NCBI GenBank assembly: GCA_030549775.1
Contig: CM060175.1
Span: 40,414,415 to 40,478,414 of the forward strand
Source of the DNA: Tamarix chinensis
Taxonomy: Eukaryota > Streptophyta > Magnoliopsida > Caryophyllales > Tamaricaceae
Direction of reading: 5' to 3'
Length of the DNA: 64,000 nucleotides
Shown here in pieces: positions 24,590 through 36,900 of this stretch. The notes under the pieces were generated by a model, which worked only from the letters and a program-made list of their open reading frames with translations, searched no databases and was not told the origin of the DNA. How positions within the stretch are numbered: position 1 is the stretch's first letter; every line of letters starts with the position of its first letter. The position numbers and the translations under genes were made by a program.

Positions 24590-25371
24590 GTCTACGATAG
24601 ATGAAAGTGAAAGTTTTGTCATTTACATACTTCTCTTTGTTCACTTGATCCTTATTTTAATGAGATTGTCCTTTTGCTATTAAGATCTCTTCTTCCACCT
24701 AAATATGATTCTCAATAATCTCTATGGAGACCACCTTAATTAGTTGATCATCACATGTGGAAATAGCCTTGTTATACTCATAACTCTCACTTGAATTTGG
24801 AATCGAAGTACTAGATAACTCTTTTTGTGCCTATGATTGTTTGACTATATTGAACACAAAACTCATTTGCTCCTCTAATATTGAAATCTTTTCATACTGC
24901 TTAATTTTATTTTTACACCAGTTGGTTTTACCCATTTATTAATGCTTCAAAAAGCTTGTCCATTTTCTCTGAACTTGAGGGTTCTAAAACTAGAAAATAT
25001 TCTTGTTGATGATATTAATAATATTTTAAAGCTTTATATTCAAGTTTATAAAGGTCTTGATGTGGCACTTGATAATTCTCATTCATCTCTCATCCAAAGT
25101 TGGGTTGATACCTCATTCCCAAATAGTATGAATTAGTGTAGGGGTCATGTCTTTGAAAACCATTGAACTCTTGAGCACTAGGTTGTTTCCATCCTCCTCC
25201 TCTCATATCTTGTAAATGGTAAGAATATGGATTTCCTTGTGTGTGATGCACTCTACTTATATTAATGACTCCAGCAATTATAGCAACCTGCAAAACAAGA
25301 GTAGTGAGTTGGTTAATTATATCATCAAGGTTACTTGAACTTACCTCAATTACTCTAGCATTATATTTCAT
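24590..25371 (-). pseudogene. Gag-like remnant of E-family element E2
   Basis: The frame 25090-25371 begins MKYNARVIEV. It continues with a hydrophobic stretch and a Gly/Asn/Tyr-rich segment (GNPYSYH, NSYYLGMRYQPNFG) resembling the region after the capsid in Athila/Tat-type gag, where NPGW and HPNF motifs are common. The continuation to about 24590 is full of stops. It lies upstream of no pol sequence. Family assignment rests mainly on the PBS and LTR next door. Confidence 0.45.
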
Positions 25372-25617
25372 GAAAAGTTATCCATAACTCAAGTATCCAA
25401 CCATAGCCATTTGAAGGACACAAACACTTCACAAGAGAAGGTTAAAAGTGAAACAAAACACACACTTAGCACTAAGAAAATCATATTAATTAAGAGACTT
25501 GAATGCCCACAAGAACTTTTACCTCTAAATAAAAGGATGACACTACACACGAAGCAAACCAAAAAAATTTAAAAAAAAACACTAAAAATAGTAGCAAAAC
25601 CAAGGCAAATTTACCAA

Positions 25618-25635
25618 TCTCCAGCAACGAAGCCA
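25618..25635 (-). other. PBS of E2 (Asp-tRNA type, decayed)
   Basis: The minus strand reads TGGCTTCGTTGCTGGAGA, close to the TGGCGCCGTTGCCGGGGA-type PBS of plant Athila/Tat elements. It stands eight bases inside the E2 LTR edge. Confidence 0.65.
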
Positions 25636-25643
25636 AAAATTAG

Positions 25644-27354
25644 TGCAGCCATAGCCAACATGTAATTTAAACCTTTTATACTGGGGATTGAGAGAGCACA
25701 CTTTTATTTAACTAGCTCACAAATACTATAATAAAAGACTCTAAATCACACAAAAATAAATAATAAAAAACACAATTGTGGTGGTTTTTAAATAGAAAAT
25801 AATAAAAATAATATATAAACTAAAATAATAAAAATAGATGAATGAAAATATAATGAATGTGATAGGGAAGTTGAAATCCACCACTAGATGAGATCGAAAT
25901 ATAATAATAATTTCTAAGTCATCTTTTAATCAGAAGAGATAGACTAACCAAGTTGCAAGCTAGAAGTAGGTCTATACACCTTATATTATTTTTCTAAAAT
26001 GACTAATACGACAAAGCACCAATATTTTAAAAAAACTATTAAATTGTAGTAGTATACTCACAACAAGCAATTCCTATATTCAACTAGATTTAAAGCATTA
26101 CGCACAAGTGGAAGAATGTCAATATAAGTATCAAAACTAGTATCTCAAGCGTGTCTAGTTATATTTCTTTCCTTTGACCCTCACGTATCTAAATGTTCCA
26201 CTACTTTGGTTAGAATCACAAACTATTAGGTAAATTGTTATCTAATCTAGATGTAATTTATATATATAAATTCTACCATATTCATATAGCCACCTAGCAA
26301 GTATACAATCTTACATACTCTCACTATGAGGAAGCTAGAATGAAACATGTACCATATAAATCATACTTGATAGAATTACATATATAAATGATGACAATGA
26401 AAGTAGAGTGAAATGACAGTCTCATAAAAAAATAATATTATTATATATCAAACATTAATCTAAGGTTTTAATTTATTCCCGAGTAATAAGTATTTAGCTA
26501 TTCATAATAAATAAATAAAATAAAGAGAAATATATATTAAACATATATATCAGAAATAAAGAACTAAATAACCAAACATAAGTATAGATGAAAATTACTA
26601 ATATATTTTGATGAAAGATTGCTAAATTTCATCTAAAATAAACTCTTATAGATCTCTTTTCTCTTTTTCTCTCCTCTAGCTACCTCGCTTCTCTTTCTCT
26701 CTCCTTTGGCATTCCTTTCTTTTCATGTCAACTTTGCACTTTTGTCTCTCTCTTTTTCCTTTCTTTTACCTTCATCGCCCTACACTACATCACCTATCTC
26801 TTCTTTTTCTTTTTTCCTATTCTACACTACTCCTTTCTGTCCTATCCTTTTTTTTTCTGTTATGCACCACACCTTTCTATCCTATCTTGCCTTCTCCCTT
26901 TCTCTTCTCTTTTCTCCTATTCAAATATGAATTCTTCTTTTTTCTTTCTTTCCTCATTGCTTCTCCTTTTGTAGGTTCTGCCTTTCTTTAATTTTTGTCT
27001 CTTCCCACTCTCTCTTTTTTGACTGCTACATGCTTCTCTTCCCTCATTTCATAATTTTTTATTTTGTTGGCTTCATTTGCTAGTCACCTGTTTTGCGATT
27101 GGTCATTTGGGCATTTCGTCCAAATGACCTAAACTTTTATTTTACCTATAAAATAACTTTAGAAAAAATCATAAATAACCATATATTTTAAACCCATTCA
27201 TTTTATGCCAATTTAGCTTAAATAATTAAATATATGAGGTTATTATCACTTAAGAACAAAATTATAATTATCCTCACATATTATTTAAATAAAAGACCAA
27301 CAAGTAAGATTAAAAGAATATAAATTAGGTAAAAAAAGGATATACTCCTCATCA
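25644..27354 (-). repeat. E-family LTR E2 (1.7 kb), 5' LTR
   Basis: Begins on the minus strand with TGATGAGGAGTATATCC at 27354 and ends next to the PBS at 25644. It aligns along its length with E1 in the same orientation and with E3 in the opposite one, including the AAATCCACCACTA block and the CT-rich segment at 26650-27030. Confidence 0.75.
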
Positions 27355-28552
27355 CACAACCCTACTCAAAATTGACAATGCACACCAACCTCTAGGTAAC
27401 AACCCCACCTTAAATCTAAGGTGTGACACGCAAGTTTAAACTCCTAACTTTTCAAGATGATCTCTACTCACAATCAATAGGATTACAACTCATTAATGAA
27501 ATTGACAATAAGCAACTAATGAATAACTATAGCAACAACAACCTAACACTATCAAAATCAATTTTTATTTTAAAACAAATTAACCATGAATGATCTATTA
27601 TGAAAAATATATTTATATTTTCTTTTTCTCTTCAACATAGAGCTTTTCTTCTTTATTTCTTCATCCCCAAAACCTCATGTCAGATTACTTGGGTATGCTT
27701 GTTAAATAGAATCATGTGAATCAAATTTACCCTCTTTAAATTTGAGAGCATCGCTACATTTTCTTCCATTAAAATCACATGGAAGGTTGAGATAATTATA
27801 TCTTAGATTGTCTAAGTTAAACAAAAAGTTACTTAGCATAAAATATTATTAATTCACGATGTAAAGTAGTAAAATAATAACAAATAGATAGAATTCAATA
27901 AATACAATAAATAAGTGAGCTCATATCTTTTTTTTTTTAGGAATTAAAGCTACTTGATTCTCTCTCTTAATTTTTACAAAAAATCATGACTTGGAAATTA
28001 CGCCAACAATGTAAAATCAAGATAGGAGAAACATCATGATTGTATTAAAAAAATATTTCATATAAGTCAAACTTTCAATTATCAAAGCACTTGTTTGATT
28101 AATTGAATTCTACATGCAACTGTAAGAAACTCACGTTCGATTTTCTTTCAAAAACCATTGCAAAACTCTTCCAGAAAAAAAAAATGATTTATGCTGGTTA
28201 AGTTACTTCAACAAGAAACTTAATGTCTTACATAAAGACACTTAGCCTAGATACTTCTACAAGATTTAGGAACTTCATGTATGAATAGTTTGATCTTCTA
28301 TTTTGTCCATCATTCCTCTTTCAACAACTTAACACCTATAAAAAATCATCACATAGAACAGAAAGGAAAAACATCTTTTATTTGTTATCATCAAAACTAA
28401 GAACTAAGCATCCACCATCTTTCTTAGCATGATGTAATCTATTTTTTTTGTGCATCGAGAAAAGAATATTTTCTTCATTCAGGGAAGAACACATTGATGC
28501 CAAGGGTGGATCGTTCATATAAAATCCTTAAAAGGTTTGGAGTGAGTGCACA
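27355..28552. other. Unassigned AT-rich DNA right of E2
   Basis: The first 100 bases include purine-rich tracts on the minus strand (ATTTAAGGTGGGG) like Athila/Tat 3' non-coding sequence. The rest shows no ORF, domain or repeat that I recognise. Confidence 0.4.
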
Positions 28553-30300
28553 TGTAATACCCCCATTTTTATAATCAATCTTTCTTCAAGATAGAGTTGT
28601 GGAATAGGATGCTACTATCACATCCAACACAATGATAGGTATGATCAAAAGTTAACACATGGTCAATGTAAAACTAAAACTAATCAGACTCAAAGATTAA
28701 ATGTGGTCATTGCCTAACCTTAGGTTGAGACAAAACTAACAAAATAAACCAATAAGAATGAATAAGGAGATCAACATCAAATATAAAACATGAAAGCATT
28801 TACAAACACTTGATGTTTCAAAATGATGATAATAAGAACAAGAATAATAAATGCCAAATCCAAAATGAGAGACCACAACACCACACTAGATAGCCTTATA
28901 ATTGGAGCCCAAGCTTAAGTTGCCTCAAAAGACCAATGATCCACTCCTACAAGATCCTAACTATTCATTGAACAAAAAAGTGAACATAAAATATACACAT
29001 TAATATAAACGTATGGAGTAAATCAATAATACTTCTATAAGAAAACAAAGGCCACATGGAAGAACAAAATAAAGAGAATTAAATCACCCATTATATATTG
29101 AATAAATATGATCAAAACACAAAGGGAATACCACAATATCATACTTAAACTACACTTGCATGAAATATCAGTAGGCTAAAAAAAAGGGAAATGTCTTCTC
29201 AACACTTATTAGGTACGGCCTCTTCTTTAAAGAACATGAGAAAATAATCAATTAAATAATGAATAATACCTTGACATAACCATCAACCACTTATATCACT
29301 ACTTTAAATACAAAAAGGATAGTGTATTGAGGCAACCACCAAACCACACTCATAAGTTACTTTCTTACCAATTACTCAAGAGGAGGCAATATTAACTTAA
29401 GGGTATTGAGATATCTAGTCATACTAGCACATAAGGTAACATAACAGGCTACCAACTAACAACCCAAAAAACTAAGGTACCCTAGACATACTGACACACA
29501 AAGGCAACATAGTATCTTACTAGCTAGGTTACCTTATCCTAAAGCATAGACTCTCTAAGAAGGCCAAAGATCTAATTAGAGTAAAAGTAAAGTCTTACTA
29601 GAATACTAAGACACACCAATGAACCTTCAAAACAAATTGAGGGTTAAACCTCATTTCTAGGATAGTTCACACTAGAAACTTACCATCCTCAAGCTCAAAA
29701 TCTTTCGTTTTACGTATTAATATTTTATTGATGTGGTCGTAAATTTCACATAAGACACATACAATAATGACTTCACACTTAACGATTTTTAAATCGTTTA
29801 TTTCAATTATTAAAGAAGTCAACCATGAAGGTAATGGTCAAAGGAAAGTAAGTACTCAACATTAAGGCCAACCAACAAGTCATCGCTTACACATATTTGG
29901 TCATTTACAGCTAAAACACTCTTATAGGCTAATTACAACATTTAAAACCATGTTAAATATCAAAAAATTAAAAAAGTAAATGGAAATCATGCCATAGTTA
30001 ATATTAAAATAAGCCTTTAATCATAAATTACTAGGATGAATTCCAAAAGTGTTGAGAAGATCGCTTTACCCCTAGCCACACTTGAAGCATAGTTGACACA
30101 AACTCTTAACAATTCATATCTAGCATACCATATCTTGCATGTTTAGCATATACATTATGAAATGATACAAATTTGGCATACTTACCGAGAAAATGACAGA
30201 AAATATGAAAAATGACAATAATACCCCTAGAATTTGTAAAACTTCAATCATGCATATTTTAGTTTGAACAACTCAAATACTAACATAATGTGCATCAAAC
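28553..30300 (-). repeat. LTR-like block, F2-related, boundaries partly unclear
   Basis: Opens with TGTAATACCCCCATTTT, the complement of a GGGGGTATTACA-type LTR end. Layout and composition resemble the minus-strand F2 LTR at 14479. The other terminus is not seen, and LINE sequence follows from about 30316. No coding sequence. Confidence 0.4.
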
Positions 30301-30315
30301 TTTAAGTGAAACTTG

Positions 30316-31176
30316 TCAGTGGTTGGATCAGGATATTTTGAAGAGTTTATCTCCTAGGCTGTTCATGGTATCCGATCCATAAGGGGACAAAATAACGGAG
30401 ATGGGTTTCTAGGATGGTGCAATATGGCGGTGAAACTTGATGTAGCGTCGAAGGCTTTTTAGCTAGAAGGAGGAGCAGTTGGAGTAATTGGACAGAATGA
30501 TCGCTCAATTTTTCCTAAGAAAAGATAGGAGGGATTTGATTACGTGGGTGTTCGACGATAAGGGAATTTTTTTAATTAGATCCTTTTGTGAGGTCTCTTA
30601 CCAATTAATTATTGGGGTTGGAGGAGGAAGAAAGGATTACAATAGAGTTTGGATTGAAATTGTACTACCAAGGATTGAACTCATTACATGGTTTGCCATT
30701 TAATAGATACCTAACACCAAAGATAGGCTAGCTAGGCTCTATCCTCTTGATAGAAGTGAATCAGAGTGCCCTTTTTGTATGATCGAACAAGAGTCAGTTG
30801 ATCACGTGTTCCTTCACTATTCAGAGACGGGCAGGATCTGACATGAGATTTGTGACTGGATTAGGTGCACTTGGGTAATATCGAGATCTACCATCGATAA
30901 TGCCCTTACTTGACTGTGAGGTAAAAGTACGGGTTTAAAGGTGAAAATTTAGAATGCTGTATTTTTTGCAATAATGGGTATCATTTGGGAGTTCAGAAAT
31001 AAGTCAGTCTTTAAGAATCAACAAGTCTATATTTGGTGGATGACTCATCATGTCAAAATGAAGATAGGATTTTAGATCAAGAATGGATGAGAGGTTTTTT
31101 TATTACAATATAGACGTGTTGGTTCATAATGTGCAGATCCTCTTCTAAGTTGCGGGAGTTTTCTTTTGTCTCATCC

Positions 31177-31219
<43 letters not shown>

Positions 31220-31250
31220 TTTGCGTTTTTTATTTTGGCTTGTCATTCTA
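30316..31250 (+). pseudogene. 3' end of a plant LINE (non-LTR retrotransposon ORF2 C-terminus)
   Basis: Fragments in several frames read RLFMVSDP, then WVFDDKGIFLIRSF and RVWIEIVLPRIELITWF, then RLARLYPLDRS and ECPFCMIEQESVDHVFLHY. This is the order of the C-terminal zinc-binding domain (zf-RVT type) of plant LINE reverse transcriptases; the final Cys of the zinc site is Tyr. The tail includes a CT microsatellite and ends near TTATCAAAAAAATAG. The RT core is absent, as in a 5'-truncated insertion. No target-site duplication was identified. Confidence 0.75.
31180..31217. repeat. (CT)n microsatellite
   Basis: About 19 CT dinucleotides in the 3' tail of the LINE fragment. The Arg/Glu-rich minus-strand frame across it is an artefact of the repeat. 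Confidence 0.97.
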
Positions 31251-31259
31251 CTTATCAAA

Positions 31260-31980
31260 AAAATAGTGAAACATGTCAGAAATCTAATGACAAGTTCAAA
31301 ATTATAAGGAAGTGTCTCAATCAAGGTCATTTCTAAATTATTTTTTAGTTTTCTTTGGAAAGTTAGAAAATCACATTTTTTAATGTTTCAATAGAATTTG
31401 TATGAAGATATTTTTCAAATGTATGCGGAACTAGAAAACATTTTCTTAAAACACAGTATTCTTTTTTCAAAAGTCAAAACACAAGTGGGTTTTGGTCATA
31501 TGGATGAACTGATACAAGTGGTATCTTTTTCTTTTTTTGGTAGATGGGCAAGTAGTTGTTCCACACTCTGTAAGTTGATGTATTCTGGTTTGGATCGAAT
31601 TCTATATTTTGCGATCCTCTTTCCGTAAGTTTACGTACTTGCGAAAGAAAGGAGTGCACACAATGACTTCTCATGTGTCATGTAACAATATCAATGAGAT
31701 GTTCTAAGGGGATCCACGTTAGAAGGACCTCATACCAAATTCGTTAATTACACTTACTAGACAAGTCTTTTAGAGTGAAATTCAGGTATCCATTTATAAC
31801 GTGACTCACCTGACGACAGACGCATATACTTCGTGTACCACCTACAGCAGCTCTTAAGTTCTAATATCACCCTAAATGCATGCTTGCAGTTTTGTTACAC
31901 TGAAATCACCGACACTATTTCATAGTAGACCAGCTAAATAAAACTTCAGACGGAAGAAAAAGACAAGAAAATTCGAGAAA
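31260..31980 (+). promoter_or_regulatory. 5' flank of the phytocyanin gene, probable promoter region
   Basis: Non-coding DNA between the LINE end and the phytocyanin ATG. Possible TATA-like elements are TTTATAAC near 31792 and TAAATAAA near 31934; neither is decisive. The short ORFs in it match no family I know. Confidence 0.35.
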
Positions 31981-32507
31981 ATGCTTCAAAGAACCGCTTC
32001 CACCATCATCATGTTCGTCTTTTCCTTGTTCGTTAGTGTTCACCTCACATATGTGAAAGGAGAAACCTATATCGTTGGGGACGATGATGGATGGAGTCTC
32101 ATCATTAATACAACAAACTGGGCTCAAGGAAAGGAATTCCATGTCGGGGACACGCTCGGTAATTATGCTCCTACCTTCGTTATGCTGCTTCTGTCTATCG
32201 GTACAGCACATCAAATAGTATAAACCTTTATTCTCTTCTCGTGATCTACTACATAGTCTATATTACATTATGCTTACACAAAGATACCATCCTTTTGACA
32301 GTATTCAAGTACGAGAAATCTCTCCATAATGTGCTGCAAGTGAACGCAACTGCATACAGATACTGTATAAAAGAACCTAGCACAGAGTTGTTTGAAAGTG
32401 GCTATGACTCATTAGTTTTAACAGATGTTGGCGAAACTTGGTACATATGTGGAGTGAGTGATCACTGTGAAACTGGTCAGAAGCTCGGAATCATCGTAGC
32501 TCCCTAG
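31981..32507 (+). CDS. Phytocyanin (plantacyanin/stellacyanin-like blue copper protein), two exons
   Basis: Exons 31981-32158 and 32302-32507 join across a 143-bp GT-AG intron (GTAATT...TTGACAG), giving 127 residues. Residues 1-27 form a signal peptide (hydrophobic IIMFVFSLFVSV). A plastocyanin-like domain follows with the type-1 copper ligands visible: His in KSLHNVLQV, then Cys and His in WYICGVSDHC. The axial position is Gln (ETGQKL), as in stellacyanins, where plantacyanins have Met. Two Cys (YRYC and DHC) can form the family disulfide. There is no C-terminal GPI-type or Pro-rich tail, so a small secreted apoplastic electron-transfer protein is likely. The intron sits just before VFKY, as in other phytocyanin genes. 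Its neighbour is convergent. Family certain, subfamily less so. Confidence 0.9.
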
Positions 32508-32588
32508 AGTATATATCTTCATCACGTTTATTCACTCTCAACCTTTGATGAATAACAAGACGTACCAACATTGACTTCTCCTAATCAT

Positions 32589-32594
32589 AATAAA
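32589..32594 (+). terminator. Possible polyadenylation signal of the phytocyanin gene
   Basis: AATAAA about 82 bp after the stop codon. It is a canonical hexamer at a plausible distance. Confidence 0.45.
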
Positions 32595-32823
32595 ATGAGC
32601 AATATGAAAGGCAGACTATTGCAGGTTAAGTACTTATCTCATGCAAGTAATAATTTAGCTTTACGAGCACCACAACCAATTACTCATGTCAATTGTCAAG
32701 TAAATAGATAAGAATCAGTCCCTCTTATCCCACATGGCATATAATACACTACATTTGATATTCTTTCATCTAATGAAAATGGCATGAAATGGATATGGCG
32801 AATTGGCTAGCTTGTCTCTATGT

Positions 32824-32842
32824 TATATATATATATATATAT
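32824..32842. repeat. (TA)n microsatellite
   Basis: Nine to ten TA units between the convergent genes. Confidence 0.9.
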
Positions 32843-33430
32843 GTAATACCGGAGGAACCCATTGAAACAAATCAACTTTTAGAAGTTTATAATTTAAAAC
32901 CAAGTAAAAAACACTAACATACAACCACAAGACGGTTCAACGTTAGGCAAACCTGAATATGGTTCAACGCATATTGTTGGAACTACTTTTCGTGCAGCAG
33001 AAATCAAGGTGAATTCATTGAAATCAATTTCTTCATTCGAGCCTACACAAACAGAGTAAAGACAAGCAACAATCTTAGTCACATATGTCCATGTTGCTGC
33101 TTAAATCATTATCTAGCACAACAATACTCCAGCTAAATGACAGGAGACCAAATATACAATAGGTAGAAAGGAAGATCAGCATGAGTTTCTATCAAAAAAG
33201 GCAAAATTACATAATAAACTAGTCAGCCTGCGAGTACTTATAGGCACACAACATACCAATTTATTAAACTTATCAAGATAGACATTAAATTTATATATTA
33301 TGATCATTATTTTATTCATGGGCCTAAATAAATGAAATATTCATCTATGATGATAGAGATAAATGTACAACAGCCAGAAGACACAACATCAATTAAATGG
33401 CCATGAACAACACAATTACACACAATACAA
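32843..33430. other. Spacer between the two convergent genes
   Basis: A minus-strand frame at 32894-33082 contains a well-behaved stretch (NEEIDFNEFTLISAARKVV) that I cannot assign. It may be 3' UTR sequence or an exon remnant. Nothing else is recognised. Confidence 0.35.
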
Positions 33431-33434
33431 TTAA

Positions 33435-33806
33435 GGCTTGTATGGTTGACTAAAAGAATGATAAATAAAATCCTATTCCTGTTTTTTGATTAAAATATTG
33501 AGTTTGGAATAAAATTGTAAGAAATAGAAATCTATTTCGATTAAAAATGAGTAATTGTAACATATTAGAGTACAACAACCATTAGTCAAGATTTAATATT
33601 TTATTTCTTTATATTATCATTTTAAAATTTATTTCTTATTTTTATATTTAACCATTAATGCTATTATTATTTCAAGGTTGTTGATATATTATTTTATGAA
33701 ATACATTTCTTCATTTTTAATTTAAAGAAATGGAAGTAAATATCTATAAAAGTGGATTAGAAAGAAATTTCTATTGGCACTTCCAGGACATTGACACCAA
33801 ACAAGC
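33435..33806. mobile_element. MITE-like element with GCTTGTATGGTTG / CACCAAACAAGC ends
   Basis: The ends are imperfect inverted repeats (GCTTGTATGGTTG against GCTTGTTTGGTGT). The AT-rich non-coding body has GGAATAAAATTG and TGGATTAGAAAGAAATTTC near the two ends, the layout of common plant MITEs. No clean target-site duplication was identified. It lies in the 3' flank of the Fe-S/TPR gene. Confidence 0.5.
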
Positions 33807-33918
33807 AGTTAGGGATCTACCTCCTAGATATTCAAGATACCCTACCAGTGGAAGACTGCCACTATGACATACTACATTTTGACAGAGCTTGAAGCATTGG
33901 ACCAGTTCCTTTACTAGC

Positions 33919-36900
33919 TCAACATCTAATAACTGCACTCCGTCTTTTTTGGTGAAGCTTGCAGCACATTATTTCCTTGACATATAATACTCAGAGAATA
34001 AATTTATTTTGCATGAGATTTTTTTTTTCTTTTTTGTCTGAGTTGCTAATAAATACCTTGAACGACTTAGAATGGCAGATAGAGGGGTCTTTCTCTAAAG
34101 CCATAGCATATGACTCCTCTGCTGCATTATATTGGTCCATTGCAAATAGAGCATCACCTTGGCAGATATAAGCCTGCAACACAACATTAGTAAACTATAA
34201 TCACAAAGCAAGTGCAATTTTTAAGCTATAACACCAACCAATCTAATGAAGAGTATGGTTCACCATATAGAGAAGTGCTCTGATTAATTTTGTTCCAAAA
34301 CAATGAATTAAGAGGCCTACAACCTTAGAACCATAGATTATGACATGAGCCATACCATGTCCAGGGATCTTTTCCATGACATATAACGAACCACCTTCCA
34401 GGTAACAATCGACTATAATGGTAGAAGCAAAAGAAACAGCTCACCTCTACATACTGAGGGGCTATAATCACAGCTTGTCTAGCATCTTCAAGGGCACCAT
34501 GAAAGTTGCCAATAATCAACCTTAGAGCTGATCTGAACCAAACAAAAACAACTTTAAGAACCATTTTCCAGTGAGAAAAAATAGTCACAAAAACTGGAGG
34601 CTTCTCTATCTTGCAAAACATAATTTTGTGCTGGATAAATATGCTCCAGCAGTTCGCACAAATAGTAGTAGTTTCAATTCCCAAGCAACCTACATTCACA
34701 AAATCTATAGTCAAGAGGACTTTATCGAATGATAAGCGAGTGTAGCTCCAACAGGCTGAAGATCCGACAGTCATTAGTTAATAATACAAGAATACAAACC
34801 TGGATTTGTAAGTGACATGGGTACCTCCGAATGGCTGAAGATCTAAGGCCTGCAGCATGTAAACATGCCATAAATTCAGCACCTTCACCATAGAGAAAGG
34901 AGTGGAAAACACTAGAGCGACAGATAGAGGCATGTCCGCATGTCCCTCTTTTTTATATGTCAGTATCTATGTAGCATAATCACATGAGTGTGACACAATC
35001 TGCATTCATGTAGGTACAAACTTGGAGTCAACTTTTTAGTTCTAACATCCTATCTTCTCTTTCTGTTGGGCTTCTAAACAAGAATAATTAACAATCCAAA
35101 AAGATTCCCTTCATTGTTGGACTAAATTAGCTGCAAGGTAAGTCACACACTCAGCAAGATCATCCAAATCATCATTCATGTCAAACAAGTCCCAGTCAGC
35201 TCTCACTCTCAGCTCTAGGTTGATATATTGTAATACCCAGTAAATTAGACCTATAATGTGTGAAAATTCATATGTTTGATGATGATTTGTTGGTGTTTGA
35301 TTTTTTTTTTCTTTGGAAATACATTTTGAGTTTAATTTGCAAAAGATTTGAGGGTAAATATGGAAATAAGGGAAGAAATTGGTTTTCTGGCACACTAGCC
35401 GACTGGTTTTATCAACAAAGAAATTTCAAATGAAAATTAATCCCAATGATTTTGAATTTTGGTAAACAAGTCCTGAATTGTTTATAAATCATCTTTGACG
35501 AATCGTGGCCATTAATCCAAGCTTGTTTTCTATCTTGAACAAATTCGGAGAACCGAAATTGACAAAAGGTGGTTGATGACCTCACTACCATTGTCTTCTT
35601 CTTCCTTAATTTTCTCTCTTCTGTGCAACTCCAAAATGGACAATTCGTCCCCTAAAACCTCATAAGATTTCTAAAGTTACTTCCTTCTTCCTTTTTTCCT
35701 TTATCCCTTCGGGTGTTTCGGATTTTTTGAGGTACACTACCCTAAAACATTTCAAATATCACCATTTGAGCTATGGGAGAAGTCGGCTTTTTTTCCTTGA
35801 GAAATTCAGGATGTCTAATTTCGAGAGGGAGAATTAGGATTTTGGTGTTATATACCTTCCCCCCTTTATTTCCCATAAAATTGTGGGTATATTAGCAACC
35901 CCAACCTCTATTTTCCTCACTTTTTCTCAGCCGCCAAGTAATCTATACTTTTCCATCTCTTGTGCCTTCACTCACCTTCTTCTTTATATTTTCTGCCCTT
36001 CTTTTAATTCTTCCTCTTACTCTTTCTTGTTTTACTTATAAACAAGAGAGAATTAGATTTAAGAAAAGATTGAGGATTTGTATTCTTCCCTTGGTGTTCT
36101 CCTTGGTGAGGTGATATTTATTCCAACCTCTTGTTATATTTTTGTTTTTAAGACTTTTAACAAGTTTTATTGATTTTTAATCACTCCTTTTAAGATGTTC
36201 AATGTTTGGATATTTTCAGCTACAGGTTTTTCATGCTTTGCGTGATTTTGCTAAGCTTCACTAGGTAAGTTATTATTGCCTTGGGTAGAGTGAATAATCA
36301 TGTGGGTCGATGTAGGTTTGGGAATTGGGATTATGATTTTTTTATGCTTGTATCAAAATAGTAGAGACTGTGGTGAACCCTGCTTGAGTTTTGTTATTTT
36401 GGAAAAATATGAGTTATGCATGTAATTTGGTGATTAATTGAAAATGCAACATGATTGAGTGGTAGAGCATAATTAAACTTAGTTTTGTAAGTATCCGATG
36501 ATATAGACATAGTATGGTTGTTTTTTATGCCTAAACAGTGCATGTGATAATGCTTTTACATATTGTTCAATAAAACCAATCAACTAATTTGGTTGAACCA
36601 ATCAACTGATCTCTTAAACAATCAAACAGGGTCAACCCATTAAATTTGGTATTATTTGGTTTGGTCTCAGCTTGAACCCATCGACTAGTTTGGCTAAACT
36701 AATAGGTTCATTTCAACAGAGACGCTGAGGTTTCCCAACGCCAAACTGATCGACTAATTTATAGAGTTGATTGACCAGTTTCAGCAAAATGCTTCCTTTC
36801 ATATTTTTCAACTTTTTAAGAATTTGAGACTTGATATTATATCATGATATGATTCTTAGATGATGAAAATCTACTATTAAGCATGGATTAATCATCTCAA

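Noticed and set aside
31145..31330. Arg/Glu repeat ORF on the minus strand
   Set aside because: Translation of the (CT)n microsatellite in the LINE tail.
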